Positions 41,719-51,131 of a stretch of DNA of 64,000 nt are shown piece after piece. Positions within the stretch are counted from its first letter, which is position 1; each line of letters opens with the position of its first letter. The notes beneath the pieces are model-generated. The model made no database searches. It was not told where the DNA came from and saw only the letters and a program-made list of their open reading frames with translations. The position numbers were made by a program, and so were the translations under genes. Origin of the DNA: Opitutia bacterium (GTDB lineage: Bacteria > Verrucomicrobiota > Verrucomicrobiia > Opitutales > Opitutaceae); contig CANGHW010000011.1 of the NCBI GenBank assembly GCA_947453695.1, positions 1-64,000 of the forward strand, written 5' to 3'.

Positions 41719-44288
41719 GGCCGCACGACCAACTGCGTGCACCGCCTGCGTTGGAAGTATTTTTGGGCAAACGCCGCCAGATCAGCGATCGTGACCGCAT
41801 CGATCTTGGCGTCGTAGTTCTTCCACGCGTTGACCGGCTGGCCCTGCAACACGTTGAGCGCCGCATGGGCAGCCCGTGAGGCATTGGTCTGCATCGACTG
41901 GCGCTGGCCGGCCTTCAGCCGGGCCTGGCAGCGGCGCAATTCGATCTCCTCGACGCCGCCGGCCTGCACGCGCGCGATCTCCGCGTTGATCTCTGCCAGC
42001 ACCTCGTCCTCCTTGCCCGGCTGGGTGCCGGCAAAGAAGTAGAACATACCGGTATCGAGCCCCGTCACGCGCGAGGAGCGCACGAAATACGCGAGGCCTT
42101 TTTCCTCGCGCACCCGCTCAAACAACCGCGAGGCCATGCCGCTGAACAACTCGTCGGCCACTTCGCCCACGAAGAAATCCGCGGTATGCACGGAGGTGCC
42201 CGGATAGGCCTGCAAGACAACCGCCTGTTCGCGGGGCTGCTTTTCCACAAAATCTCCCGCCGCCGCCGGCAACGCCTTCACCAGCGCCTCCGTCGCCACC
42301 GCCGCGGGCGCCGCGCCGCGCGGCAACTTCGCCAGCATGGCCTTCAATTTCGGGAGCAGCTTCTTGGGATCAAAATCACCGGCGACCGCCAGCACGACAT
42401 TCGGCGCGACAAACAGCCGGCGGTGCAGCGCGCGCAGGGCGGCGGGCGTGAGTGCCTTGACTCCGGCGGTGTCGCCGCTCGCATCCACGGCCAGCGGGTG
42501 GGCGCCAAAGAATTTCTTCCGCATGAGCTTGCGGGCAAAGGTGACTACATCGTCCTCGTCCTGCGCGAGCGCCGCGAGTTGCGCATCGCGTTCCGTAGCG
42601 AAGGTCGCAGCCGCAAATTTCGGAGCGAGCACCGCGTCCGAAATCACGGAGAGCGCCCGTTCCCAATCGGGCGGCAGCACCTCGGCGGCCAGGCCCACAC
42701 TGTTGTTGCCCCCGAGGGAGTGAAACGAGCCCCCGACTTCCTCGATGAACTCGGCGACCTGCGCCGCGGTGCGCTTGCCCGCATCCTTCGTGAGCATCGT
42801 GCCGAGGAGCGACGTCGCGCCGCGCTGACCAGCCTCCTCGAAGAGCACGCCACCATTGGCGACGAGGCGAAAGTGAAGATTCGGCAGGCGCCGATCAGGC
42901 TGCAGGAGCAGTCGTGCCCCATTGGCCAGACGCAGCTCGATAAACTCGGTCGTCGTGGTCCGCGCCGATTCGGCCACGGCGGCGGTCGCAGTCGCGCCCT
43001 TGGGATTGAGCGAGATCGACGTGATCCGGGAAGAAACGAGATAGGCCTGCAGCACGCGTTTCAGGTCCGCCGGAGTGATCGAGCGCAATTGCTCGAAATA
43101 AGACTTACTGTAATCGAGGTCGCCCACGACGACTTCAGCGGCGCCGAGGCGGGAGGCCTGACCGCTCATGGTCTTGCGGGTATTAATCTCACCCACGACG
43201 AGCTGCCGCATGGCCTTGCGCAACTGGGCCGGAGTGAAACCCTTGGTCGCGCAACGCGCCAACGTGCGCTCGATCGCGGCGATGGCGGCCGTGCGCTTGT
43301 CAGCATCAGCGGTGTAACCGATGCAAAACAAACCGCTGCTGCCGGGATTCCAGCTCGAGGCATCGATCGTATGGACGAGTCCGGCCTTTTCGCGGATCTC
43401 CTGCCACAGAACCGAGCTGTCGCCGCCCCCGAGGACAGTGGCGAGCAGATCAAGCAAGGGTGCATCGGCATGCGTCAGGCCGGGGATCGGCCAAGTGAGT
43501 GCTCCGCGTGAGAGCTCGACCTCCTCGAACCGATGGTCGGCCCGGGGCGCGAGTTGCAGGGGTTCGTTCGGCACGAGCACCGGCGCGAGCCGCACCCGGG
43601 GCGCGGCACCAAAGTGCTGCTCGACGGCCGCCCGGGTCGCGGCGACGTCGATGTCGCCTACGATCACGACCACGAGATTGTTGGGCACGTAGCGGGCGCG
43701 GTAATAGCCCACCAAGTCCTCGCGCGTGACCGCCGAGAATACATCGCGATGGCCGATGATCGGCTGCCGATAGGGATGTTCGCGAAAGGCCGCGGAGAAC
43801 AAGGTATCCCAGAGCCGGTTGTCCGGATCGTCCTTCGTCATCGCGATCTCGCGGAGGATCACGTCCTTCTCCTTTGCCACCTCGTCGGCCGGTAGCGTGG
43901 AGTGCAGCACGGCATCGGCCAGCAAGTCGATCGCCACGCCCGTGTGCTCACTCGGCAAATCGATGTAATAGACCGTGCGATCGAAGGTGGTGTAGGCGTT
44001 GATGTAGCCGCCATGGGCTTGGACCGTCGCGGAAATATCGCGGCCCGCACGGCGCTCCGTGCCCTTGAACAGCATGTGCTCCAAGTAATGCGAAAGACCG
44101 GCCCCGAGGTGAGCGCCCTCGTGAATGCTGCCCGTCTTGACCCACACCTGAACCGAGGCGAGCGCCGCGGAGCGGTCAGGTTTCAGAATCAGCGTGAGGC
44201 CGTTGGGCAGCACAGTGCGTTCGATCGGTTCGTGCCAGAAAGCATCGAGCAGGCTGAGGTCGGCGGTGGCAGTGGACGGTTTGGCCAT
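41715..44288 (-). CDS. M16-family zinc peptidase, two fused halves
   Basis: An 857-residue pitrilysin-type protein containing both halves in one chain. The N-terminal half has the active HXXEH (SHYLEHMLFKGTERRAGRD) and the third ligand Glu in ILREIAMTKDDP. The C-terminal half (from about 450) lacks HXXEH, as in the inactive subunit of two-chain M16B enzymes. I see no clear signal peptide. The ATG at 44288 (AKPSTATADLSLLDAFW) is preferred over a GTG at 44351, which overlaps the upstream gene's stop. It is coupled to the DUF3445 gene downstream. Confidence 0.93.
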   Translation of the reverse strand: MAKPSTATADLSLLDAFWHEPIERTVLPNGLTLILKPDRSAALASVQVWVKTGSIHEGAHLGAGLSHYLEHMLFKGTERRAGRDISATVQAHGGYINAYTTFDRTVYYIDLPSEHTGVAIDLLADAVLHSTLPADEVAKEKDVILREIAMTKDDPDNRLWDTLFSAAFREHPYRQPIIGHRDVFSAVTREDLVGYYRARYVPNNLVVVIVGDIDVAATRAAVEQHFGAAPRVRLAPVLVPNEPLQLAPRADHRFEEVELSRGALTWPIPGLTHADAPLLDLLATVLGGGDSSVLWQEIREKAGLVHTIDASSWNPGSSGLFCIGYTADADKRTAAIAAIERTLARCATKGFTPAQLRKAMRQLVVGEINTRKTMSGQASRLGAAEVVVGDLDYSKSYFEQLRSITPADLKRVLQAYLVSSRITSISLNPKGATATAAVAESARTTTTEFIELRLANGARLLLQPDRRLPNLHFRLVANGGVLFEEAGQRGATSLLGTMLTKDAGKRTAAQVAEFIEEVGGSFHSLGGNNSVGLAAEVLPPDWERALSVISDAVLAPKFAAATFATERDAQLAALAQDEDDVVTFARKLMRKKFFGAHPLAVDASGDTAGVKALTPAALRALHRRLFVAPNVVLAVAGDFDPKKLLPKLKAMLAKLPRGAAPAAVATEALVKALPAAAGDFVEKQPREQAVVLQAYPGTSVHTADFFVGEVADELFSGMASRLFERVREEKGLAYFVRSSRVTGLDTGMFYFFAGTQPGKEDEVLAEINAEIARVQAGGVEEIELRRCQARLKAGQRQSMQTNASRAAHAALNVLQGQPVNAWKNYDAKIDAVTIADLAAFAQKYFQRRRCTQLVVRP

Positions 44289-44340
44289 GAAAATGCGTGA
44301 CCCGGGCGCGGCGACAGAGGCGCCGCCGACCGCGGGAATA

Positions 44341-44856
44341 TTATGCGGCACCGAACGCTTCGGTCGTCGCCGAGCCCGAGGCGCGGGGACGGCGGGTGGG
44401 CTCGAAGGGCTTCACAAATGCCGCGTCAAAGTCGTAAATGTCAGCGAAATCCTCGCGCCGGTCGCTCTCGGTCTTGGAGAACACGTTGTATTCGATCAAA
44501 TTGAAGACGATGTCGCCAAAATGGGTGCACTTGGTGACACCCCAGGCATTGAGGACGGTCTTGGTGAGCGGGCCAAACTGGTCGAGAGCATAGACCCGCA
44601 AACCATCCAGCAGCTCGGGACCGGTCACGTGCCGGGACTTTTCCGCGCGCTCGGCATCCCGCTTACGCAATTCCTTAACCGTGTGGTCCAAGCCGAGACG
44701 GACAAAATCGTAGGCTTTCCGGTCGAAGCGCGGGTCTTCCTTGCAGATGAGGTTTACGATTTCGGAGAAATCCGGGTCTTGCATGGCGGCGGGCGGGGAC
44801 ATTGGCACAGGGCCGAACGACGTGCAATCCCTCTCGCGTGTGATTCGCTCGACCAC
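44341..44856 (-). CDS. Minf_1886 family protein
   Basis: About 171 residues matching the Minf_1886 family, named after Methylacidiphilum: IVNLICKEDPRFDRKAYDFV, RHVTGPELLDGLRVYALDQF, GPLTKTVLNAWGVTKC, FGDIVFNLIEYNVFSKTE and REDFADIYDFDAAF. The family is largely limited to the Planctomycetes-Verrucomicrobia group and has no known function. In-frame starts at MSPPAAM or MQDPDF inside are possible. It lies upstream of the M16 gene on the same strand and is divergent from the Fur-like gene. Confidence 0.85.
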   Translation of the reverse strand: MVERITRERDCTSFGPVPMSPPAAMQDPDFSEIVNLICKEDPRFDRKAYDFVRLGLDHTVKELRKRDAERAEKSRHVTGPELLDGLRVYALDQFGPLTKTVLNAWGVTKCTHFGDIVFNLIEYNVFSKTESDRREDFADIYDFDAAFVKPFEPTRRPRASGSATTEAFGAA

Positions 44857-44931
44857 CCCATAGGTATAGCCCCCGGCCCGGCTTCAGCAATAATACTCAA
44901 TAACTATTAACTGGCTACCTCGTCTTGCAAT

Positions 44932-44947
44932 GTAACAACATCGTTAC
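44932..44947. promoter_or_regulatory. Possible operator upstream of the Fur-like gene
   Basis: GTAAC and GTTAC form a dyad with a 6-nt spacer, ending 10 bp before the ATG. A more AT-rich stretch with AATAATACTCAATAAC lies at 44889-44904. The gap is shared with the divergent Minf_1886 gene, so the site could control both. The consensus Fur box is not matched closely. Confidence 0.35.
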
Positions 44948-44957
44948 CGTTCATTCC

Positions 44958-45485
44958 ATGATTGCTTCTACCCAAACAAATCATCCGCTGGCTGGCGGAA
45001 AGTCGGGCTCTCGCATCCCGACCCCGATTGAGTTGGCAACGGCCAAGCTCAAGTCCGCGGGCATGCGGATTACCCAACCCCGTGTCGCCATACTGGCGGC
45101 TCTGAACAAGTGCAGCAAACCCACGAGCATCGAACACCTCCACACGTTGCTCGGGGGCGAGTCCTGCGATCTTGTAACTGTTTACCGCTGCATGGCCGCG
45201 TTCGAGGAGATCGGCCTAGTGCGCCGGGCATTCCTCTACAACGGAACCGCTCTCTACGAGATCAACCTCGGACAACCGGTGCGCTACCACGTAGTGTGCA
45301 AGGCGTCCGATCAGGTTGAGCAACTCGACGCCGAGACCTCGGCCGAAATCGCGACCGCACTGCGTGCGGTGGAAGACAAACTGCGCGCCCGGGGCTACAG
45401 CGATGTCTCGCACATCGTCGAATTCTTCGGTTCACCGCCTCCGACCAGTCGCATAGGCACGTTGAGCCCGTTGGCTCATCGGTAA
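44958..45485 (+). CDS. Fur-family transcriptional regulator, atypical zinc site
   Basis: A 175-residue protein with the Fur winged helix: ATAKLKSAGMRITQPRVAIL, TSIEHLHTLLG, CDLVTVYRCMAAFEEIGLV and a dimerisation domain with YHVVCKASDQVEQLD. The structural zinc site of classical Fur (two CxxC pairs) is missing; only one Cys of HxxCxxC remains and the C terminus (PPPTSRIGTLSPLAHR) has none. The regulatory site may differ, so the sensed metal cannot be told. It has a very strong terminator and a dyad in its upstream gap. Confidence 0.9.
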   Translation: MIASTQTNHPLAGGKSGSRIPTPIELATAKLKSAGMRITQPRVAILAALNKCSKPTSIEHLHTLLGGESCDLVTVYRCMAAFEEIGLVRRAFLYNGTALYEINLGQPVRYHVVCKASDQVEQLDAETSAEIATALRAVEDKLRARGYSDVSHIVEFFGSPPPTSRIGTLSPLAHR

Positions 45486-45499
45486 TCTTTCGGCTTTCC

Positions 45500-45528
45500 G
45501 GCCGGTCACTCCAGTGACCGGCCTTTTT
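45500..45528 (+). terminator. Terminator of the Fur-like gene
   Basis: GGCCGGTCACT and AGTGACCGGCC form a perfect 11-bp stem over a CC loop, followed by TTTTT. The T-run reaches the stop codon of the convergent transporter fusion (45527), so the hairpin may also act in the other direction. Confidence 0.96.
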
Positions 45529-48500
45529 ATTGTCGGCCCCCGCCCAGGCGGATGCGGGGATCCAGCCACAGCAGCAGCAGATCGCTGACGAGTGTGCCCA
45601 CGACGCCCAGCAAACTGAGCACCATCAACAGCGACCCCGCCAAATAGACATCCTCGGCGAGCAATGCATCCAACAGCGTCGGGCCGATCATTGGCAGGCT
45701 GAGCACCATGGCGACGATTGCCCCGCCGGAGACAAGATGGGGGAACAAGCCACCGAGTCCGGAAACAAACGGATTGAGCGCGAGCCGCACGGGATACTTC
45801 AGTAACAAGCGCAGGGGCCGCACGCCCTTGGCCCGCGCGGTCGTTACATAGGGCTTCTGCAGTTCATCGAGCAAATTGGCGCGCATCACCCGGATCATCC
45901 CCGCGGCCGAACCGAAACCCAGCACCACCACTGGAAGCCAGAGGTGTTTCACGAGATCGACGAATTTTGCCCAACTCCAGTCCGGCATCGCCGCAAACTC
46001 CGGGGAGAAAAGACCGGCGATATTCAAATCGAACCACCGCTTCGCACCATACATGAAAACTAGCGCGAGCAGAAACGAGGGCACCGACATACCGAGGAAC
46101 CCCAAAAAGGTGAGCACGTAGTCACCCACCGAGTATTGCCGCACGGCGGAGTAGATCCCCATCGGCAAGGCAACGGCCCACGTAAACACCACGGTCGCCA
46201 ATGAGACGACTATGGTAAGCACAATCCGATCACCAATGACCGCGCTCACCGGCTTCTCGTGCTCCATCGAAAGCCCCAGATTGCCTTGTAGCAGCCCCGA
46301 GTCCGCGCTGTCGAACGACGTGAACCACGTGAAACCAATCCAGCGCGCGTAGCGCTGCCACATCGGCTGATCGAGGCCGAAGTTCTTGCGCAAATCGGCC
46401 GCGAGCTCGTCGGTGCTCGCCGTGCCCTCCATTTGGAGACGCGCCACGCGCATCTCGGCGAAGTCTCCCGGCGGCAACTGCACGAGCGTAAACACAATCA
46501 CTGAAACCACGAACATGGTCGGGATCATCAACAACAGACGCCGCGCGATGAACGGATGGCGCAACGCCACGAGCACGAGGCCGAGCCCCGCGGCCGCCAC
46601 CAACAGCCACCGGATCAACGAGGCAAAAGCACTCGGTGGCGGGGCCAGCACGATATCATCGGCGGGAGAATCGGGGTCGAGCGGCAGGACGGCCGCGAGC
46701 AGTGCCTGCTTGGTCTGCGCCACAACCGAGGGTTCATTCGGCGGATTTGCCCAGAAATAAGTTTCTATCCCCGTATTCGCCGGCGACTGCATGTTGGCGC
46801 CAAACAGCGCCACGCGGGGCACATTGCGGAATCCGTTTTTCACCACCACCAATTGCGGAGGCGGTGAGGCCACGCTGATCGTCCACACATTATCCGCGGC
46901 GATTTCCTGGATCTCGTTAAACCGCGCGATGCGCTCCGCCTCGAGCGGCTGCCGGTTGGCATCCTCCAGCAACTCCATCGCCCGCCGCAATGGGTGACCT
47001 GGCGCCGGCTCGATGGCATTGGGCCGGCGCGCCGCGGGGTCGCCGTGCAGACCGCCATATTGATTCCAGATACCGAAGCCCGGCGCGAAAAACGACTCGA
47101 AGTAGGTCGGCACAAAATTCCGCGCTTCAATCAACGGGTAGAATTCACTCTCTCCGGTCCAAACCGTGAAGTCGTGTTCGTAGGTAAGTTTCTCCTGCTC
47201 GAAAAGGCGGCGGGCGCGATTGCGCTGCAAGCTGCGCACACCGACGGCCGCCCAGTCGTCGACGATGAACTGCCCCGGCCCCTGCATCGTGTAATCGGTG
47301 AGATTCAAAACGAACGTCATGCGCGAGCCATCGGGAAAGGTGCGAAATCCTTCGCCGTCGCGCCCGGTCAAGCCGAGTTCGTCGAGCAGTCGGTTCGCCC
47401 GGGCCGGATCGTAATCCGTGAACGAGTAATAGAGCCGCGCATTGTGATACGGTGACTCGGGAGGCGGCGCGATCTGCGCCGGCTCCGTCTGGCCGTTGAA
47501 CTCGGCGTTGATGATATCGCGGCGGTTAATCGCCAGCGAGAGCGCCTGGCGGAAACGCGCCTCGTTGAGCAGATCGTGCTTCCACTTCGTCTCCGGCCGC
47601 TCCGGATCGACGCGCCGGTTGAGATTCGGGAACAGCGTGAACAGGGACTGGGTGCTGGATTTCCAGTGGTAGACCTCGTAGCCGTTTCGCGCGGCATTCC
47701 CGAGCAGCATAATGTGGTCTTCGTAGCGGATGTGCCGCTCCTGCATCGACGGCTCACCATTGGACGCCGAGACGGCGATCAAATTGTTCGTCTTCACATC
47801 CAGCACGACCCGATCGAGGTAGGGCAGCTGCTTCCCCCGGGTATCAACAGCATAGTAGTAGGGATTGCGCACGAGCGTCTGCGTCGACGTCGATTGGTTC
47901 GAGCGCAGCACCCAGGGCCAGAGTCGCGGATGCTCCGGGTTCAGATAGTGCTTCATCTTCTTGTAGACCGCGACCGGACTGGAGAGCTTGAGCGCGGCCA
48001 TGGTGGTGCGAATCAACTCAGGGTCTCCGTGCGCGGGATGAAATTTGCGCAAGTAGTGCGCCGGCACGATGTGGTCCGTGTAATCCTCGTAGTTCATGCC
48101 CGTCGTCGCGAGGCGTTCGAGGAACAGAGGGTTGGGCTGATCGAAAACGAAGCGCACGCGGAAATCATCCACTCGTTCAACTCGCCCCAGTGTGCCACCG
48201 GCGCGCAGGAATCGCGGCTGCGGGTTAAAATACCGCACTTCATCTTCATACCAGTAGATGATGTCTTCACTCGTGAGCGGGTGACCATCGGACCACCGCA
48301 CGCCCTGCCGCAGGGTGAAGGTGTAGACGCGGAAGTCGGACGAAATCTCCCAGGCTTTGGCGAGATGGGGCACCACCGGATAGCCTTGCGGCGACCACCG
48401 CACGAGATTGGCCCCCGAGAGCCGCCAATAGATCGTGCTAAAATCCGTGATCGAGTTGACGAGGCGATACCAGGAACCGCCGTAGCGGCCGACCCCATCG

Positions 48501-48847
48501 ACTCCCTCCATTACGACCGGCTCCGGTCCCACCCGTTCCAGCAACGGCGGCAGGCGCCCTTCCCGCACTAACTCTGCTAACACCGGGGCCTCGGCTTTCG
48601 GCCACCACGGCGCGCGCGAGCCGTCATGGTAGTCGACCGACCGGGTGACCACGGGCGGCCGAGCCAGATCGAGCAATTTGGCGTTTTGCCGCGCCTTTTC
48701 CACCGCCGCCAGTTCCGTGGCCGACGGCGGTTGCGGTAACGTCGTGACCGCCGGACGAAACGCCGCGCCAAATGCATACAGCAGCACGGAAAAACCGAGT
48801 GCGGCCGCAGCAAACCCGGCGAGGATGACCAGAATGCGCTTTGTCAC
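45527..48847 (-). CDS. Family 5 peptide-binding protein fused to a DppB-type ABC permease
   Basis: A 1106-residue fusion. After an N-terminal membrane anchor comes a family 5 solute-binding domain (about 60-700): GQTEPAQI, SDGHPLTSEDIIYWYEDEV, LNEARFRQALSLAINRRDII. A helix near 741-760 then leads to a full DppB/OppB-type permease (765-1106): RRLLLMIPTMFVVSVIVFTL, RKNFGLDQPMWQRYARWIG, GFLGMSVPSFLLAL, RANLLDELQKPYVTTARAKG (EAA loop). Normally these are separate genes. No second permease or ATPase gene adjoins. The start is GTG at 48847; longer frames overlap the divergent gene. Confidence 0.92.
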   Translation of the reverse strand: MTKRILVILAGFAAAALGFSVLLYAFGAAFRPAVTTLPQPPSATELAAVEKARQNAKLLDLARPPVVTRSVDYHDGSRAPWWPKAEAPVLAELVREGRLPPLLERVGPEPVVMEGVDGVGRYGGSWYRLVNSITDFSTIYWRLSGANLVRWSPQGYPVVPHLAKAWEISSDFRVYTFTLRQGVRWSDGHPLTSEDIIYWYEDEVRYFNPQPRFLRAGGTLGRVERVDDFRVRFVFDQPNPLFLERLATTGMNYEDYTDHIVPAHYLRKFHPAHGDPELIRTTMAALKLSSPVAVYKKMKHYLNPEHPRLWPWVLRSNQSTSTQTLVRNPYYYAVDTRGKQLPYLDRVVLDVKTNNLIAVSASNGEPSMQERHIRYEDHIMLLGNAARNGYEVYHWKSSTQSLFTLFPNLNRRVDPERPETKWKHDLLNEARFRQALSLAINRRDIINAEFNGQTEPAQIAPPPESPYHNARLYYSFTDYDPARANRLLDELGLTGRDGEGFRTFPDGSRMTFVLNLTDYTMQGPGQFIVDDWAAVGVRSLQRNRARRLFEQEKLTYEHDFTVWTGESEFYPLIEARNFVPTYFESFFAPGFGIWNQYGGLHGDPAARRPNAIEPAPGHPLRRAMELLEDANRQPLEAERIARFNEIQEIAADNVWTISVASPPPQLVVVKNGFRNVPRVALFGANMQSPANTGIETYFWANPPNEPSVVAQTKQALLAAVLPLDPDSPADDIVLAPPPSAFASLIRWLLVAAAGLGLVLVALRHPFIARRLLLMIPTMFVVSVIVFTLVQLPPGDFAEMRVARLQMEGTASTDELAADLRKNFGLDQPMWQRYARWIGFTWFTSFDSADSGLLQGNLGLSMEHEKPVSAVIGDRIVLTIVVSLATVVFTWAVALPMGIYSAVRQYSVGDYVLTFLGFLGMSVPSFLLALVFMYGAKRWFDLNIAGLFSPEFAAMPDWSWAKFVDLVKHLWLPVVVLGFGSAAGMIRVMRANLLDELQKPYVTTARAKGVRPLRLLLKYPVRLALNPFVSGLGGLFPHLVSGGAIVAMVLSLPMIGPTLLDALLAEDVYLAGSLLMVLSLLGVVGTLVSDLLLLWLDPRIRLGGGRQ

Positions 48848-48992
48848 GATGGGGAGGAGGGCAACCGCAACGCGCGCTCCCACCGAAGGCAACGCTCTTC
48901 CCTCCCCCTCTCCGGCACAGGCGCGCCGGACCGTCCGCGTCGTGCACGCTTGCCACCGCCCGACCGCAAATCGAATCTCCCGACCTCGCCCC

Positions 48993-49898
48993 ATGAATTC
49001 CCCGATCTCCCGTCGCACCGCCTTGCGCTCCCTCGCCGGCGCCGCCGCCATTGCCACCATGCCGCGCACGCCCGCTGCCGAAACTTCCGCCTCAGCCACA
49101 CCCTCCTCCGCCCCGATTCGCCAATCGGTGTGCAAATGGTGCTTCAAGGATATCCCACTCGACGCCTTTTGCGCCGCAGCCAAGGGCATGGGCTTGGAGT
49201 CCGTCGAGCTCCTCAACCCGGAAGATTTTCCCACGCTCAAAAAATACGACCTCTACTGCGCGATGGTCAGCAACCCCACGGGCAAGACCGCCCAGGGTGT
49301 GACCGTCGGCGGCATCAACAAGTCGTGGAACCGCCTCGAGCACCACGACACGCTCGTCGAGATCTACACCAAGCGCCTGGGGGAAGTGTCCGCCGCCGGC
49401 TTCAGCCAGCTGATCTGCTTCTCGGGTAACCGCGAAAAAATGGACGATCAACAGGGCCTCGAGAACTGCGCGGTCGGACTCAAACGCCTGCTCCCCGTCG
49501 CCGAAAAGGCCGGCGTCACCCTCGTGATGGAGCTGCTTAACTCGAAAGTGAACCACAAGGATTACATGTGCGATCACACCGCGTGGGGCGTGGAGCTCTG
49601 CAAGAAACTTGGCTCGGATCGGTTCAAGCTCCTCTACGACATCTATCACATGCAGATCATGGAGGGTGATGTGATTCGCACGATTAAGGACAACCATACC
49701 TATCTGTCGCACTATCACACGGCCGGGAATCCGGGACGCGCCGAGTTCGAAGCGCAGGACCAGCAGGAACTCAACTACGCGCCGATCATGCGCGCGATCA
49801 AGGCCACGGGTTTCAAGGGCTTCGTCGGCCAGGAGTTCATCCCGAAGCGCGATGCGCTCACCTCCCTGCGCGAGGCGGTAAAACTGTGTAACGTATGA
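48993..49898 (+). CDS. Tat-exported hydroxypyruvate isomerase-like TIM-barrel protein
   Basis: A 301-residue xylose isomerase-like TIM barrel with a Tat signal (SRRTALRSLAGAAA). VCKWCFKDIPLDAFCAAAKG, GLESVELLNPEDFP, LVMELLNSKVNHKDYMCDH, KLLYDIYHMQIMEGDVI and the final GQEFIPKRD hold the Glu, Asp, His and Glu metal ligands. The family covers hydroxypyruvate isomerases and sugar epimerases. Tat-exported sugar isomerase-like proteins are frequent in Planctomycetes and Verrucomicrobia. It is coupled by ATGA to the next small membrane gene. Confidence 0.9.
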   Translation: MNSPISRRTALRSLAGAAAIATMPRTPAAETSASATPSSAPIRQSVCKWCFKDIPLDAFCAAAKGMGLESVELLNPEDFPTLKKYDLYCAMVSNPTGKTAQGVTVGGINKSWNRLEHHDTLVEIYTKRLGEVSAAGFSQLICFSGNREKMDDQQGLENCAVGLKRLLPVAEKAGVTLVMELLNSKVNHKDYMCDHTAWGVELCKKLGSDRFKLLYDIYHMQIMEGDVIRTIKDNHTYLSHYHTAGNPGRAEFEAQDQQELNYAPIMRAIKATGFKGFVGQEFIPKRDALTSLREAVKLCNV

Positions 49899-50119
49899 GT
49901 GGAGGCCGGAGACCTTCGAAAGTTCTCCGCTTCGTGCTCATCGGCATCGGGTCGCTCGTGATCATATCGGCCTTGGTGAATATTGTGTCCGCCGGAATGC
50001 TCATCGAGCCCTCCGATGAGCAGTCGCTCGGTATCACCCGTAAGGAAATATTCGTGCAATACGGTGCGGGGTTCATTGCCGGAGCGACGCTCGTCTGGCT
50101 GGGCGTGCGGCGCAAATAA
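49895..50119 (+). CDS. Small membrane protein
   Basis: A 74-residue protein with two helices (FVLIGIGSLVIISALVNIV and FVQYGAGFIAGATLVWLGV) joined by a polar loop. I recognise no family. It overlaps the TIM-barrel gene by ATGA and precedes the OpuC-type transporter by 58 bp. It probably belongs to the same transcript. Confidence 0.75.
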   Translation: MSGGRRPSKVLRFVLIGIGSLVIISALVNIVSAGMLIEPSDEQSLGITRKEIFVQYGAGFIAGATLVWLGVRRK

Positions 50120-50177
50120 TCACGCCATGCCGGGCTCGGCTCTGGACACTCGCCGGGCGAACGGGTTCTGATGCGCC

Positions 50178-51131
50178 ATGATCGAACTGCGCGATCTGCG
50201 GAAGGACTTCGGCGCCAAGACCGTAATCAATGGCGTCAATCTCCGCGTCCGGCCCGGAGAAAAACTGGTCCTGCTCGGACCGAGCGGTTGTGGCAAGACC
50301 ACCCTGCTCCGCATGATCAACCGGCTGCTCGAACCCACATCAGGCAGCGTCTGGTTTGAAGGAACTGATGCTGGAAAATACGACCCGGTCCTCCTGCGTC
50401 GTAAACTTGGCTACGTCGTGCAGGACGGCGGCCTGCTCCCTCACCGCACCGTGCGGGAAAACATTTTCACCGTTCCGCGGCTCCTCGGCTGGAGCACGCA
50501 ACAATGCGAAGACCGCCTCTTTGTTATTAAAGCCATCCTCTGGCTCTTCGACAGTTGGTTTGAGATGTTCCCCCACGAACTCTCGGGAGGCCAACGCCAG
50601 CGGGTGGCCCTGGCCCGAGCACTGATCGCTGATCCCGCTGCGTTGCTCATGGACGAGCCCTTCAGCGGACTCGACCCGATGACACGTCAACTCATCCGCC
50701 GCGAGGTGCGAGGACTCTGGGCCTTGCGCGACAAGACGATCATCATGGTCACGCACGATATCAGTGAAGCCTTCGAATTCGGCGACCGTGTGGCGCTCAT
50801 GTCCTCGGGCACAATCCAGCAAGTCGGCACTCCCTCCGAACTTCTCTTCCGGCCCCGCAACGAATTTGTCCAAAACTTCTTCAATCAAACCGAGCGCATT
50901 CACCACGAATGGCAAGCGGTGCGATTGATGGATCTCGAGTTGGGCCCCGCCGCCGAAAAATCCCCGCGCTTCGACGCCAAAATCGATCTACCTGCCACCG
51001 CAACAATCGCCGAAGCACTGGCCGCAATGGGCGGCGATACCAAGCGTAGCAGTGCGTTGCTCGAAGCCTTTCAAAAGCACAAAGTCCACGTCCGCGCCGC
51101 CGCACCGGAGCAGGACCCTCAGCAGTCATGA
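50178..51131 (+). CDS. OpuC/YehX-type ABC transporter ATP-binding protein
   Basis: A 317-residue ATPase with Walker A GPSGCGKTT, Q-loop VVQDGGLLPHRTV, signature LSGGQRQRVALARAL, Walker B LLMDEPFSGLDP and the H-loop MVTHDISEAFEFGDRV. It is in the glycine betaine/choline/carnitine group by the NRLLEPTSGSVWFEGTD and PHRTVRENI pattern. The paired CBS domains of OpuCA are absent; a short tail (residues 250-317) takes their place. The next gene, a permease fused to the binding protein, overlaps by ATGA. Confidence 0.93.
   Translation: MIELRDLRKDFGAKTVINGVNLRVRPGEKLVLLGPSGCGKTTLLRMINRLLEPTSGSVWFEGTDAGKYDPVLLRRKLGYVVQDGGLLPHRTVRENIFTVPRLLGWSTQQCEDRLFVIKAILWLFDSWFEMFPHELSGGQRQRVALARALIADPAALLMDEPFSGLDPMTRQLIRREVRGLWALRDKTIIMVTHDISEAFEFGDRVALMSSGTIQQVGTPSELLFRPRNEFVQNFFNQTERIHHEWQAVRLMDLELGPAAEKSPRFDAKIDLPATATIAEALAAMGGDTKRSSALLEAFQKHKVHVRAAAPEQDPQQS

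Noticed and set aside
42186-43511. 441-codon plus-strand frame inside the M16 gene
   Set aside because: Arg/His-rich shadow of a well-supported peptidase on the other strand.
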